Part shown: in pieces, positions 1 through 7,939 of the stretch | Position numbering within the stretch: position 1 is the first letter of the stretch | Layout of the letters: every line of letters begins with the position of its first letter | From: Dictyocoela muelleri | Taxonomy: Eukaryota > Microsporidia | Direction of reading: 5' to 3' | Assembly (NCBI GenBank): GCA_016256075.1 | Contig: SDVU01000348.1 | Coordinates: forward strand, 1-14,600 | Length of the DNA stretch: 14,600 bases | The notes under the pieces: model-generated | The model's input: the letters and a program-made list of their open reading frames with translations, nothing else | What the model was told of the DNA's origin: nothing | The model's database searches: none | Made by a program: the position numbers and the translations under genes

Positions 1-391
1 CTATACAAAAAGAACACTTCGGAGTTTAAGATGAAAAATAAATTATTGTTTATTTTTTTATTTTTTCGTAAGCTTTCTTTTTAGGTGGTTTCCCGGTTAT
101 ACCAAAAGAGAACAGTTCCAATTTTGGACTAGCTCATCCCAGAGGAGGGGGGTTAAATAAGATCCAAAATTTTACATTATAGAATTTTTGAAAATTACAA
201 ATATCATTCGAATTTATCATTTTAATTTAGAGAATTAAAAATTACAAAAGTGATACTCCATATCAGAATGGTAACAAATATTTTATACAAGAATTAAACT
301 TAATTTTTAAAACTATTTAGTTAGACTTGAAACTTTTAATAACAACTTAATTTAGATTTTTTTTATCAAAAAATAATAAAAGTCCAACTTA
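1..391. other. AT-rich stretch, no gene recognised
   Basis: This is very AT-rich sequence with one less AT-rich patch around 90-165. On the + strand an open stretch runs in from the window edge and stops at about 93, including a 17-codon hydrophobic piece from an ATG at 31. I do not recognise it and do not call it a gene. It could be the tail of something that begins outside the window. The rest is the downstream flank of the gene on the opposite strand. Confidence 0.5.
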
Positions 392-1729
392 TTAATCTTT
401 CATCGCAAATTCTTCAATTTTTTCTGAAATAAATTTCAAAATTTTATCTTTTTTCCTACATTCCTTCCAATCTTCAATAAACCTCTTCAAACTCATTAAT
501 TCGTTATTACCGACACCATTTTTTAAATACCTCTTCAAAACACTAAAATATTCATCTAATCCCCCCGAAAATTTTAAAAAATCGATAAATACCATAAAAG
601 GCATATATTTCAAAAGAAACCTGAAATCATAAATTGTTATAAATGGAAACAATTTTGACCAATTAAAACAATCAAATGAATTACCATCAATCCTACAATA
701 TTTCAAAACATACCCGATATACCTAAAATTTAAATTCTTAATAAAAACATCAAACAAATCTTTTCTATCACAATCAAGATTCTTAAAATAAAAATAAACA
801 ATTTCTTTGTACTTTGGAGTTATTTTTTCTAATTCAATTATTTTTTGAAATTGACTGGCCTTTGTTCTATGAACTCTTTTAATTAGTATTTTTAGAAGTG
901 TCACGTATCTTTTTGAGAGTAATAATTTGTATTTTAAATTCAATTCAAGTTTTGGTTTTACATGTTTTTTGAAGTATTTATCCGAAGATTTCAATGATTT
1001 TCTGTTTTTATTAATGTCATTATAAGATGAAGGGGTATTATTGTTAATGTCTATATCGTTATTAACTATATCTTTATTAAATATATCATTATTATTTATT
1101 TTATTATTAACTATATCATTATTATTTATATCATTATTAACTATATCATTATTATTTATATCATTATTAACTATATCATTATTATAATTAACGTATTCTT
1201 TAACTTCTTTAACTTCTTTAACTTCTTTAACATATTCTTTAACTTCTTTAACCCCTTTAATCTCTTTAACCTCTTTAACTTCTTTAACTTCTTTACAATT
1301 TCTGTTTTCAAGTCCATTGATTTTTATAATTCTTTCCAAACATTCATCAAAATCAAAACTTAAATTTTTATCTGTTTTTTTATAAAAATAATAAACAGCC
1401 ATAGGTAAAATAGATTTTTTTAAGTAAAGAAGATCCATAAGAATCTGCGATTTATGTTTAAATTTAACATTTAATATTTCACATGTACCAATAACTATAT
1501 TTTTAGTAATATCATTAAAATTTAATTTGTCATTAAAATTTACTTTTTCATTAAAATGGTTATCTCTATAACTCTTTTTTGTAAATAATTTGATTTTTGA
1601 TAATAATTCATAATCTTCGTAATTTTTAAACATGAATTTTAAAATTGGCTTAATATTGCTTTTTAATTGCCTTTTGTTGTTTTTCAGAGTAAGTGCTATT
1701 GAATTGAAGTTTTCTGGTGTTAAGTACAT
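392..1729 (-). CDS. Hypothetical protein, 445 aa, with KEV-type and Asn/Asp/Ile-rich repeats
   Basis: This is the only long uninterrupted coding frame in the window, and I do not recognise its family. Residues 1-145 look folded and helical. Residues 146-180 repeat Lys-Glu-Val triplets, likely a charged helix. Residues 181-233 repeat a ten-residue Asn/Asp/Ile-Val unit. Residues 250-445 are Lys/Phe/Tyr/Leu-rich and probably helical. No signal peptide, clear membrane segment or catalytic motif is visible. The ATG at 1729-1727 is preceded immediately by four C residues (complement of 1730-1733). A CCC/GGG-like motif next to the start is a known microsporidian promoter signature, which supports this start. 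The gene diverges from the tRNA-like sequence that begins 32 bases upstream. The open frame through repeat-rich sequence suggests a live, perhaps lineage-specific gene. The function is unknown. Confidence 0.8.
   Translation of the reverse strand: MYLTPENFNSIALTLKNNKRQLKSNIKPILKFMFKNYEDYELLSKIKLFTKKSYRDNHFNEKVNFNDKLNFNDITKNIVIGTCEILNVKFKHKSQILMDLLYLKKSILPMAVYYFYKKTDKNLSFDFDECLERIIKINGLENRNCKEVKEVKEVKEIKGVKEVKEYVKEVKEVKEVKEYVNYNNDIVNNDINNNDIVNNDINNNDIVNNKINNNDIFNKDIVNNDIDINNNTPSSYNDINKNRKSLKSSDKYFKKHVKPKLELNLKYKLLLSKRYVTLLKILIKRVHRTKASQFQKIIELEKITPKYKEIVYFYFKNLDCDRKDLFDVFIKNLNFRYIGYVLKYCRIDGNSFDCFNWSKLFPFITIYDFRFLLKYMPFMVFIDFLKFSGGLDEYFSVLKRYLKNGVGNNELMSLKRFIEDWKECRKKDKILKFISEKIEEFAMKD
1037..1189 (-). 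repeat. In-frame 30-bp tandem repeat coding Asn/Asp/Ile-rich block
   Basis: About three good 30-bp units plus degenerate ones encode a repeated Asn-Asn-Asp-Ile pattern in the 445-residue protein. The period is a multiple of three, so copy-number changes keep the frame. Confidence 0.75.
1190..1294 (-). repeat. In-frame 9-bp tandem repeat coding Lys-Glu-Val triplets
   Basis: A 9-bp unit (+ strand AACTTCTTT) repeats about ten times, interrupted twice by a short insert that codes Tyr-Val. It encodes the charged Lys-Glu-Val block of the 445-residue protein. The period keeps the frame. Confidence 0.8.
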
Positions 1730-1733
1730 GGGG
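1730..1733 (-). promoter_or_regulatory. CCC-type start-proximal motif
   Basis: Four C residues on the coding strand abut the ATG of the 445-residue protein. Microsporidian genes often carry a CCC- or GGG-like motif just upstream of the start codon, with very short 5' leaders. The match is short, so it is only supportive. Confidence 0.4.
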
Positions 1734-1760
1734 TGTGTTAAAGATTAATGATTAAATATT

Positions 1761-1836
1761 GGGCCAGATAGCTCAGTGGTTAACACTCTTAAGTGAAAAT
1801 TTCTGTATCGAGGTTCAAATCCCACTGACGTTACTT
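1761..1836 (+). pseudogene. tRNA-like sequence (tRNA-Phe-like anticodon loop) with A and B boxes
   Basis: Positions 1769-1779 match the RNA polymerase III A box (TAGCTCAGTGG), and 1812-1822 match the B box (GGTTCAAATCC) at tRNA-like spacing. The loop between them reads GTGAAAA, which would give a GAA (Phe) anticodon. The D, anticodon and T stems and the acceptor pair badly, so a working tRNA is unlikely. It is either a decayed tRNA gene or a tRNA-like promoter/leader for the RNA-like unit that begins about 65 bases downstream. Confidence 0.45.
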
Positions 1837-1900
1837 TAATAAAAATAAGGGAATGACCAAAGGCGGGTAAAAAGTATATTAATATAGCAGTAATAAAAGG

Positions 1901-2195
1901 TGTTCCAGTGTGGATAACTGATTAAGACTTGGTCTAATCTTTTATAGTGAATCAGAAGAGATTCTCCAGGGTTGAGGAGAAGTGCGGCAACGCATCTCGT
2001 CAAAAAGTAGTAAAAAACCCTTTAAAGGCCACTAATTACTTTATCCTGCCGAGTCATTGATAAAACGAAAATCGCGTATACAGCTGGGCTTCTGGGTACC
2101 TTAGGAATTGACGTATTATTGGAACATCAGGAACCAAAGGTCATAAGACTATGGTTGGAGACAACTCTCCGGGTTGGCAGCTATGGATGTTGTCA
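1901..2195 (+). ncRNA. Structured RNA-like repeat unit, copy 1 (unknown family)
   Basis: This is about 295 nt of non-coding sequence, clearly less AT-rich than its flanks, related to 12763-13064. Blocks identical between the copies: the first 13 nt, a 21-nt hairpin (1918-1938; GATTAAGAC pairing with GTCTAATC around a TTG loop), 14 nt at 2044-2057, 26 nt at 2060-2085 and 31 nt at 2165-2195. Other predicted stems are TTCTCC with GGAGAA, TGCG closed by a GCAA tetraloop, GAACC with GGTC, and GACAAC with GTTGTC framing the last block. I could not assign a family. RNase P, MRP and SRP RNA were considered without a convincing fit. The strand is set by the A/B boxes upstream and is an inference. Confidence 0.5.
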
Positions 2196-3190
2196 CCCGT
2201 AATATATAATATATATAATTATAGATTAAAGTAAAAAAAATTTAAAATTTAAAATTAATTTTCATATTTAAATTTTTATTAATAAAATTTTTGATTTAAA
2301 TGTTTATTTTATATTACTAATCATAATTATTAATATTTAATTCTTAATTCTTATTTTTTTATTGGAATTTTATCAGACGTAAATTTTTATCGGGCTGTGA
2401 CATTTTTTTGTACTCTTTTTTAAAAAAACAACGAAAAATAAAAACCATTAGGGGTCTAAAATATAAAAAAATAATTTAATTTTGCGCTAAAATGTCAATT
2501 TGCGCTAAAATGTCAGATCCGAAATATTAAATTAAAAATCATAATACTTAAAAATACATTCATATTCAGTATTATCATGCAATTTTACTTTTAAAAACAA
2601 ATTTGATATTATCACTGAACGAAAAATTTGGGATCATAGGAAGATAATTAACCAAAAGACTACCCATATTACATTTAATTATAAAATTCTAAATACAGCA
2701 AAATTTTTTGTCGTATCTAATAGAGGCCATATAATGATACGAAAATATGTTACAGGATAGTGTATTTCACAAGTATTATTTTGAAATACAAAACAAAGGC
2801 CAATACCCATGTAATTGTAAAACTAGGTCTTTATTTTAAAGTAAAACTTATTTTTTCTATATTGAATAAGTATTGAGACATTCCTAAGCCACTTGAACAT
2901 ATTTATGTTCTTCCGGAATCAAAGTTTTAGAATTTATTGAATTCTTAATTATATTAATAAAATGATGCCAGTTTTTGAAATCATTTTTATTTTTATAAGG
3001 TTAAAGTCACAATAAACTATTTTAAAATCATAATAAGTTTAGGTATGGTAAATTATGTTTTTTGTATTTTTTATAAATTCATTTTTTCTTTAATTAATTG
3101 ATTAGTCATCCGAGTTAGTCACACCTATTTTATTGAAAATTACATCTATAAGAATAAATTACATAATCACACATAAATAAGCCTTAAATC
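2196..3190. other. Intergenic AT-rich stretch with possible relics
   Basis: No gene is recognised here. Positions 2390-2522 look like a small MITE (listed separately). A + strand open stretch of about 68 codons at roughly 2551-2758 has protein-like composition but no start context and no recognisable motif. The remainder, including 2840-3190, is AT-rich with nothing I can name. Confidence 0.45.
2390..2522. mobile_element. Possible short MITE with imperfect terminal inverted repeats
   Basis: The left end reads TCGGGCTGTGACATTTT. The complement of the right end reads TCGGATCTGACATTTT, giving imperfect inverted termini of about 16 bp around 133 bp. There is no coding capacity. A 17-bp direct duplication (TTGCGCTAAAATGTCA core) lies at 2481-2515 at the right end. 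No convincing target-site duplication is visible, so the call rests on the termini alone. Confidence 0.3.
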
Positions 3191-3356
3191 GGCAGGCCGA
3201 AAAAAATGCCGAAGGCATTTTTTCGGCTTTTTTTTCGGCATTTTTACCGAAAAAATGCCGAAAATTTTTGTTATTATTAAATGTTAATTTTGAATTCAAT
3301 AATTTTTTTTATTTTTTGTTAATTTTGAAGACCCTTATGAAAATAATTAAATCAAA
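3191..3356 (+). repeat. Left terminal inverted repeat of the MULE
   Basis: This pairs with 4706-4871. Inside are two further hairpins: 3197-3226 (CCGAAAAAAATGCC and GGCATTTTTTCGG around GAA) and 3236-3260 (CGGCATTTTT and AAAAATGCCG). The repeat also contains a copy of the transposase start region, an ATG at 3337 pointing into the element. Confidence 0.85.
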
Positions 3357-3388
3357 TAAAAAATATGGAAAGCGTTTAAATCAAATAT

Positions 3389-4727
3389 TTATTTAATGCT
3401 TAGCTCGAAAATTCTTGATAAAGCTTCATAAAACTCCAAATTATCATAAAATTCAAAATTATCTACGATAACTTTCCATTTATTAGTACGCTTTTTAAAA
3501 TAAAAATTTCCAAATTTCATGTTATTGATTTTATGTTTAATTCTCTCTTCTTCATTTTGCAACAAATTAATTGTTTTCAAAAGAGGTTCTGATTTTCTTT
3601 GAGTATTACGGTTTAAATGCACGTGATATGCTTCACAACTGTTTGTTGTAGTTGGAATATCAAATTTTATTCGATCATAAACCGACCAAAATTTTCTATC
3701 TTTAATCAAAACGTTGTTTTTCATAAAATTACTATCAAAATACTCCAAAAAATTTTCAAAATAAATATCGGGACCTTTAATTGTTTTAATTTTTTCATAT
3801 TCATTTCCATTGACTTTAAAGGAACAAATGCCAAAAGTAATAAATATTTGACAAAATTCTTAAAATTTTCATTAGTCCTGTATATATCAATAAGCTTGTT
3901 ATTAATTAGATATTTGACTATAAGTTGATTGAAATGAAAATTGCATCCATTAATTATAATATCAGGTAAAATTTGTCTAACTGCATTGAAAACTGCCATT
4001 TCAAAATCAATAATCATGTATTTAGGCTCCTGACAGATTTTTGATTTAATAAAATTAAAAATAGAGATATATGATTTTGTAGTTTTTGTTTTCATATATA
4101 CGTATAATACAGGAACTGTTTCTCTAAAAACAATAGCATGTAATATATAAACTTGAGAAAAACCCTTGGGGCGGTATAAAACGTTCCATCTCACAACCAA
4201 ACATAAGATTTTTTTACATAAGAAATGTTTTTATCCGTGCTGAATATCAAAATCCTATCACTATCACTCTTACCAGAATCAAATTGTAGGAATTGTTCAT
4301 TTGAAAATGTAAATTTATAAGAACTAGGGATATTTATATCATTCGTATCAGTATTAAATTTATTATTCCGCCTTTTTTTAAAGCAATCACGTAAAATTTT
4401 ATAGTTTAAAAGACATTCTTTATTTTCATGAGATACATTAGCATATGCTGCCTTTAAAGCATATTCAAAAGGTTCATTAATATTATCCGCTAAATTTTTT
4501 AATTTATTATTTATTAACATTTTATTAATTTTTTGATCTTCAACATCGTGCCAATGCAATTTTTCATCAATAACAACTTTCATAGATATATCAGTTTTTA
4601 ATCGACCCGAGCAATTTCGCCGAACGCATCTCCAACTGATAAATTCCTTTCCTGTGTGGTCATAATTATATATGAATTGGTTGTTTATAATCTTATTTTT
4701 TCCTTTATTTGATTTAATTATTTTCAT
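3389..4727 (-). pseudogene. MULE transposase with N-terminal FLYWCH zinc finger, broken
   Basis: This is a cut-and-paste transposase, about 446 codons overall. The first segment (4727-4191) has a FLYWCH-type finger: WRC at residue 34, Cys39, then His58 and His60 (HWH). The catalytic core follows. The first acidic residue is in DGTF, coded at 4190-4179. The second is in IIDFEMA (about 4008), followed by the C-x2-H motif of GCNFHF. The third is the Glu of SCEAYH at about 3633. The gene is interrupted by a TGA directly before DGTF, by a frameshift just after it, and by a second frameshift near 3800-3815, so at least three lesions. I chose ATG 4727 over the upstream in-frame ATG because the finger begins soon after and the upstream codons are repeat-derived. 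No second reading frame suggests accessory genes. Confidence 0.85.
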
Positions 4728-4871
4728 AAGGGTCTTCAAAATTAACAAAAAATAAAAAAAATTATAAAATTCAAAAATTACATTTAATAATAACAAAAAT
4801 TTTCGGCATTTTTTCAGTAAAAATGCCGAAAAAAAAGCCGAAAAATGCCTTCGGCATTTTTTCGGATTGCC
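4706..4871 (-). repeat. Right terminal inverted repeat of the MULE, containing the transposase start
   Basis: This is the inverted match of 3191-3356. The transposase ATG (4727-4725) and about its first seven codons lie inside the repeat, so promoter and start codon are duplicated at both ends of the element. Confidence 0.85.
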
Positions 4872-4937
4872 AAATTATTTAAAAACTCTAAATTAATTTC
4901 AATCATAAGGGTACATTTTTTTTAAAAAAATAATGGA

Positions 4938-4972
4938 GACGGTTTTTTTCCCCTATAGGGGAAAAAACCGTC
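4938..4972. repeat. 35-bp palindrome around TATA; possible abutting Tc1/mariner termini
   Basis: GACGGTTTTTTTCCCC faces GGGGAAAAAACCGTC around a central TATA. Tc1/mariner elements insert at TA. The right arm, continuing as CAGGTCCCTG to 4982, lies 141 bases before the start of a Tc1/mariner-like coding relic, a usual distance. The right arm may therefore be that element's left terminus, and the left arm the end of a second copy. Confidence 0.4.
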
Positions 4973-5345
4973 CAGGTCCCTGTTCTTTTATTTTTTTAAA
5001 AATACTTCGATATCAAATCTGTTTCTTTCTCTACCAAATATGTCTTATTCCTTATCAAACCTGCCATTTTTTTATAAAAATAAAAAAATTATAGGGATAT
5101 GGTTTTTCATAAAAAACAATCCAAGAAAAAGAAAGAAAAATATCATTGTATAACTATAATTCGAAAATATCATCTATCGCAGCCTTATGTAATCTGGGCC
5201 GAACGACGGTAAGATATATCATTCAAAAATATAAAATAACAGGTACAATTGTTAAATCAGTAAAGGGTGGCGATAAGGTTTAATATTAACTCAAAATGAA
5301 AAAGTGGGCGTAAATCAAAGGTAAAAAGAGTTGCAACGACTATGA
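4958..5345 (+). mobile_element. Tc1/mariner-like DNA transposon, 5' fragment
   Basis: This is the proposed left terminus at 4958 plus the N-terminal part of a transposase (next entry). The catalytic DDE/DDD portion and the right terminus are not recognisable downstream, so the element is truncated or decayed beyond recognition. The right boundary is arbitrary. Confidence 0.45.
5099..5283 (+). pseudogene. Tc1/mariner-type transposase N-terminus (helix-turn-helix), broken
   Basis: From ATG 5099 a Lys-rich start runs to about 5158, and the frame then shifts. From 5161 the next frame codes a helix-turn-helix typical of Tc1/IS630-type transposases: SIAALCNLGRTTVRYIIQKY, followed by a Lys/Gly stretch with the KGGDK motif that commonly closes this DNA-binding region. 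A TAA ends the frame at 5281-5283. Right behind it, in another frame, LTQNEKVGV looks like the usual continuation. At least two lesions are therefore visible, and the catalytic domain is missing. The helix-turn-helix call is strong; the finer family (Tc1, mariner or relative) is not settled. Confidence 0.65.
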
Positions 5346-5842
5346 CCTTTATTAAATTAAATTTGAAAATTAAAAAAAACCATTTTTTGATATTAAATTT
5401 TTATTAATAACCTCACGATGAATTATGACCCTTTTTTAATTTAATATTTAAAAATCAATTTTATATAATGTATTTTATTAATGAAATAATCAGAAAAAAA
5501 ATCTGCAAATCATGACACCCCCTTTATAAAAATTAATTTTTCACAAATATTATCATTATGGAATATGATTAATACACAACGATTATAATTTTTGATTTTC
5601 ATAATAAAAATCTGCAAGCTAAACCCCACACAATGCCAATGATGTTCAAAAATAATAAATGAAAATGAAAAAAATGAACTTATAATATATCTTTCAACAA
5701 AAAATATCCACGTTACCTCAATAAAAGCCAAAAGATAACTTTAAAAAAAAATCTAAATACTTTAGCCTACGAGAAAATATTCTTTATTTTAAAGAAAGAA
5801 GCGTTGAAAAAATATATATGTTATTACGAAATTGATAAGAAG
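5346..5842. other. AT-rich stretch, nothing recognised
   Basis: No supported gene is seen here. A minus-strand open stretch at 5510-5731 is hydrophobic by composition only. Part of this region may be decayed remains of the Tc1/mariner-like element, but I see no catalytic motif or terminal repeat. Confidence 0.45.
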
Positions 5843-6160
5843 AAAGGGCACTGGGTATACATTTTTACCAAAATTTAGTAAACGTACATAAGAGCTCATA
5901 AAAATGATTTTATATTTTGAAATATCAGAGTTTAATACTAAAGGAAATTTTTTTTTCTTAAAATAAGATCTATATATGGTAATATTATCTGATCAGATCG
6001 AAGATCTGATCAGATAATATTACCATATATAGATCTTATTTTAAGAAAAAAATATTTTTCCTCCAGTATTTAACTCTGATATTTCAAAATATGAAATCAT
6101 TTTTTATGAGCTCTTATACGCTTACTAAATTTGGGTAAAAATGCATACTCAGTGCCCTTT
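5843..6160. repeat. 318-bp near-perfect palindrome (foldback)
   Basis: Arms 5843-5999 and 6003-6160 are inverted copies, about 90% identical by eye, separated by three bases (GAA). The innermost 50 or so bases of each arm match perfectly. The arms themselves code for nothing I recognise. The right arm stops exactly where the Ty3/gypsy sequence begins, with CTTT present on both sides of the join (the second gypsy copy has the same CTTT). It may be an inserted foldback element or the product of a hairpin/template-switch event that truncated the retroelement. Confidence 0.85.
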
Positions 6161-6635
6161 GGTGGTAATATGGAACAGTAAATGTAACCTTTACATTATT
6201 ATCCCCCGCCCAAGCTTTAAGCTTATTTTTAGATAATTCTCGGCCATTATCTGCGATTAACTCTTCAAACATGAATTTGGTATAAATATCGTTAATAGAT
6301 TTTAAGACCTCATGTGTCTTTTTTGAGTTCAATTTTTTTGCAAAAACATATCGACTGAAGTAATCAATACCTACATTTATAAATTCACCTTTTTTAATTT
6401 CCATTAAATCAAATTCAATTATTTCACCAGGTTTTGAGGTATTTACATATTTTGCATTTTTAAATAATTTTTTGTCTTTCATAAGACATATTTTACACTT
6501 GTTAATAATTTCATTTAACTTTTTGAAATTTATTTCAATATTTTCTTTTTTAATTATATTCCATAATGTCTTTCTATGACCATATTTTTCATGCAACTGA
6601 AGAATTTTGTCTTCTAAATCATTTTTATTGAATAT
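6161..6635 (-). pseudogene. Copy A integrase region (partial fossil)
   Basis: This part matches a retroelement integrase. It has an HHCC-type zinc-binding segment (ending in CKICL) followed by a catalytic core with FDLMEI, the GIDYFSRY motif and ADNG. It is the last preserved part of copy A before the palindrome. Confidence 0.85.
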
Positions 6636-7830
6636 TTAACCGAAGGATTTGCAAAAAAAAGTTCGACTCAATGTATAAGCTTGTACTAATTTTGAACCTT
6701 CGCAATAAATAATTTTAAAATCAAATCTGCTTAATATTTCTATCCATCTTTGCATCTTCATAGTACCGAATTCTTTTTTCTTGTGGATTTCTTCCAAGGC
6801 CTTATGATCAGTTACAATCACAAATTTTTTATGGATTAAATAATACTGCAACTTCTCTAAAGCCCACAACACGGTCAACATTTCTCGCTCAGAGATAGTG
6901 TAATTGACTTCTTCGCTTTTCAAGACACGTGAAATATAAGAATACTACGATTTCCTTGCTTTAATACTGCCCAATTCCCATTTGTGATGCATCAGTTTCG
7001 AGTATAAACACTTCATTCATATTTGGCATAAAATTTTCAAGTTCATTAGCTAAATATTTTTTAATTCTTTAAAAGGTTGTTCGGTTTCTTCTTTCGAGAT
7101 ATTTTTTTTCTTTCACTTTTTAATAAATCATATAATGGCTTGAGTTTGGTCGATAAGTTCGAAATGAAAGATCTATCATAATTTATAAGACCTAAAAATC
7201 GCATAAGTTGTTTTTTGATACTTGTTAGTGGGTATTTTAATATCCCATCAGATCTTTTAATTAAGGGTTTTATACAATCATTTCCAATTTTGTATCCCAG
7301 AAATTCAATTTCGTCTTTAAAAAAACTCGATTTATCCTCATTTATTTTCAAATTATATTCATTCAATCTGGATTTTATTATATCTAAATTTTTTTATGAT
7401 CTTCAATAGTTTTAGAAAATACCAAAATATCATCAATATATACCAAGCAAATATTTTCAATCAGTCCTTCTAAAATAATAGTCATACCTCTTTGAAATAT
7501 AGCGGGACTTTTTTTATATCCCTGGGGCATTCTTGTAAATTGCATTAGTCAATTGTTTGCATCAAGAAAAGTTGTTTTTTCACACTCTTCTTTTGATAAC
7601 GGAACTTGAAAAAAAACCATCTTTTAAGTCGATTAGGCTAAAAATACGCATTCCATTTAAAGATCTGATCATGTTTTGAATATTTGGGATCATAAAATCA
7701 TCCAATTCTACAATATCATTTATTCTTCTTAAATCCAGTGTAAATCTCAATTCTCCTGTTTTTTCCGGTTTAAGACAACTGGATTTAACCATAATGATCT
7801 ACTTCGCTCAACTATTTTATCTTTCTCATA
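6636..7830 (-). pseudogene. Copy A reverse transcriptase and RNase H region (fossil)
   Basis: Recognisable parts are the RT palm start (LRFTLDLRRIND, then FSLIDLKDGFF), the YIDD active-site box at 7429-7440, the thumb and connection around 7060-7370, and RNase H at about 6640-7030 (FILETDAS, VTDHKALE, and a terminal LSRT tail). This is typical Ty3/gypsy domain order. The region is inactive. Confidence 0.9.
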
Positions 7831-7939
7831 TTTAAAAATAAGATCTTTAAAATCATTTTTATCTTTCAAGTTTTTAATAGGCCGTGACCAGCTAACTATT
7901 TTGTCTAAAATAGTATTTATCTTGCAATGTATAGGAAAC

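Larger units (their letters stand above)
3191..4871 (-). mobile_element. Mutator-like (MULE) DNA transposon with long terminal inverted repeats
   Basis: This is a complete-length but inactive element of 1681 bp. Its arms of about 165 bp run from 3191 inward and from 4871 inward and begin GGCAGGCCGAAAA on the left. It holds one broken transposase gene on the minus strand. The termini consist of Cys/Gly-codon-free, CGGCATTTTT-type repeats that fold back on themselves. I could not find a clear 8-11 bp target-site duplication in the flanks, so the exact ends may be off by a few bases. Long inverted repeats plus a FLYWCH finger and a MULE catalytic core identify the superfamily. Confidence 0.85.

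Noticed and set aside
1037-1294. CRISPR-like array
   Set aside because: The repeats are contiguous, in frame, and code low-complexity protein. There are no unique spacers.
1761-1836. Functional tRNA-Phe gene
   Set aside because: The loop and A/B boxes fit, but the D, anticodon, T and acceptor stems have too many mismatches. It is kept as a tRNA-like sequence.
1901-2195. Assignment of the RNA-like unit to RNase P, MRP, SRP, U3 RNA or a group I intron
   Set aside because: I compared the remembered conserved motifs of each. Only faint partial likeness to RNase P was found, not enough to name it.
3617-3928. Plus-strand open frame of about 103 codons
   Set aside because: It lies antisense to the MULE transposase, which explains its openness; composition is AT-driven.
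3180-4882. Target-site duplication of the MULE
   Set aside because: The flanks (CCTTAAATC and AAATTATTT) are AT-rich and only loosely similar; no convincing 8-11 bp match.
5510-5731. Minus-strand open frame of 73 codons, hydrophobic
   Set aside because: It has no motif, no start-proximal signal and AT-driven composition. It may overlap decayed Tc1/mariner-like DNA.
7215-7409. Plus-strand open frame inside the RT region
   Set aside because: It is antisense to recognised reverse transcriptase sequence.
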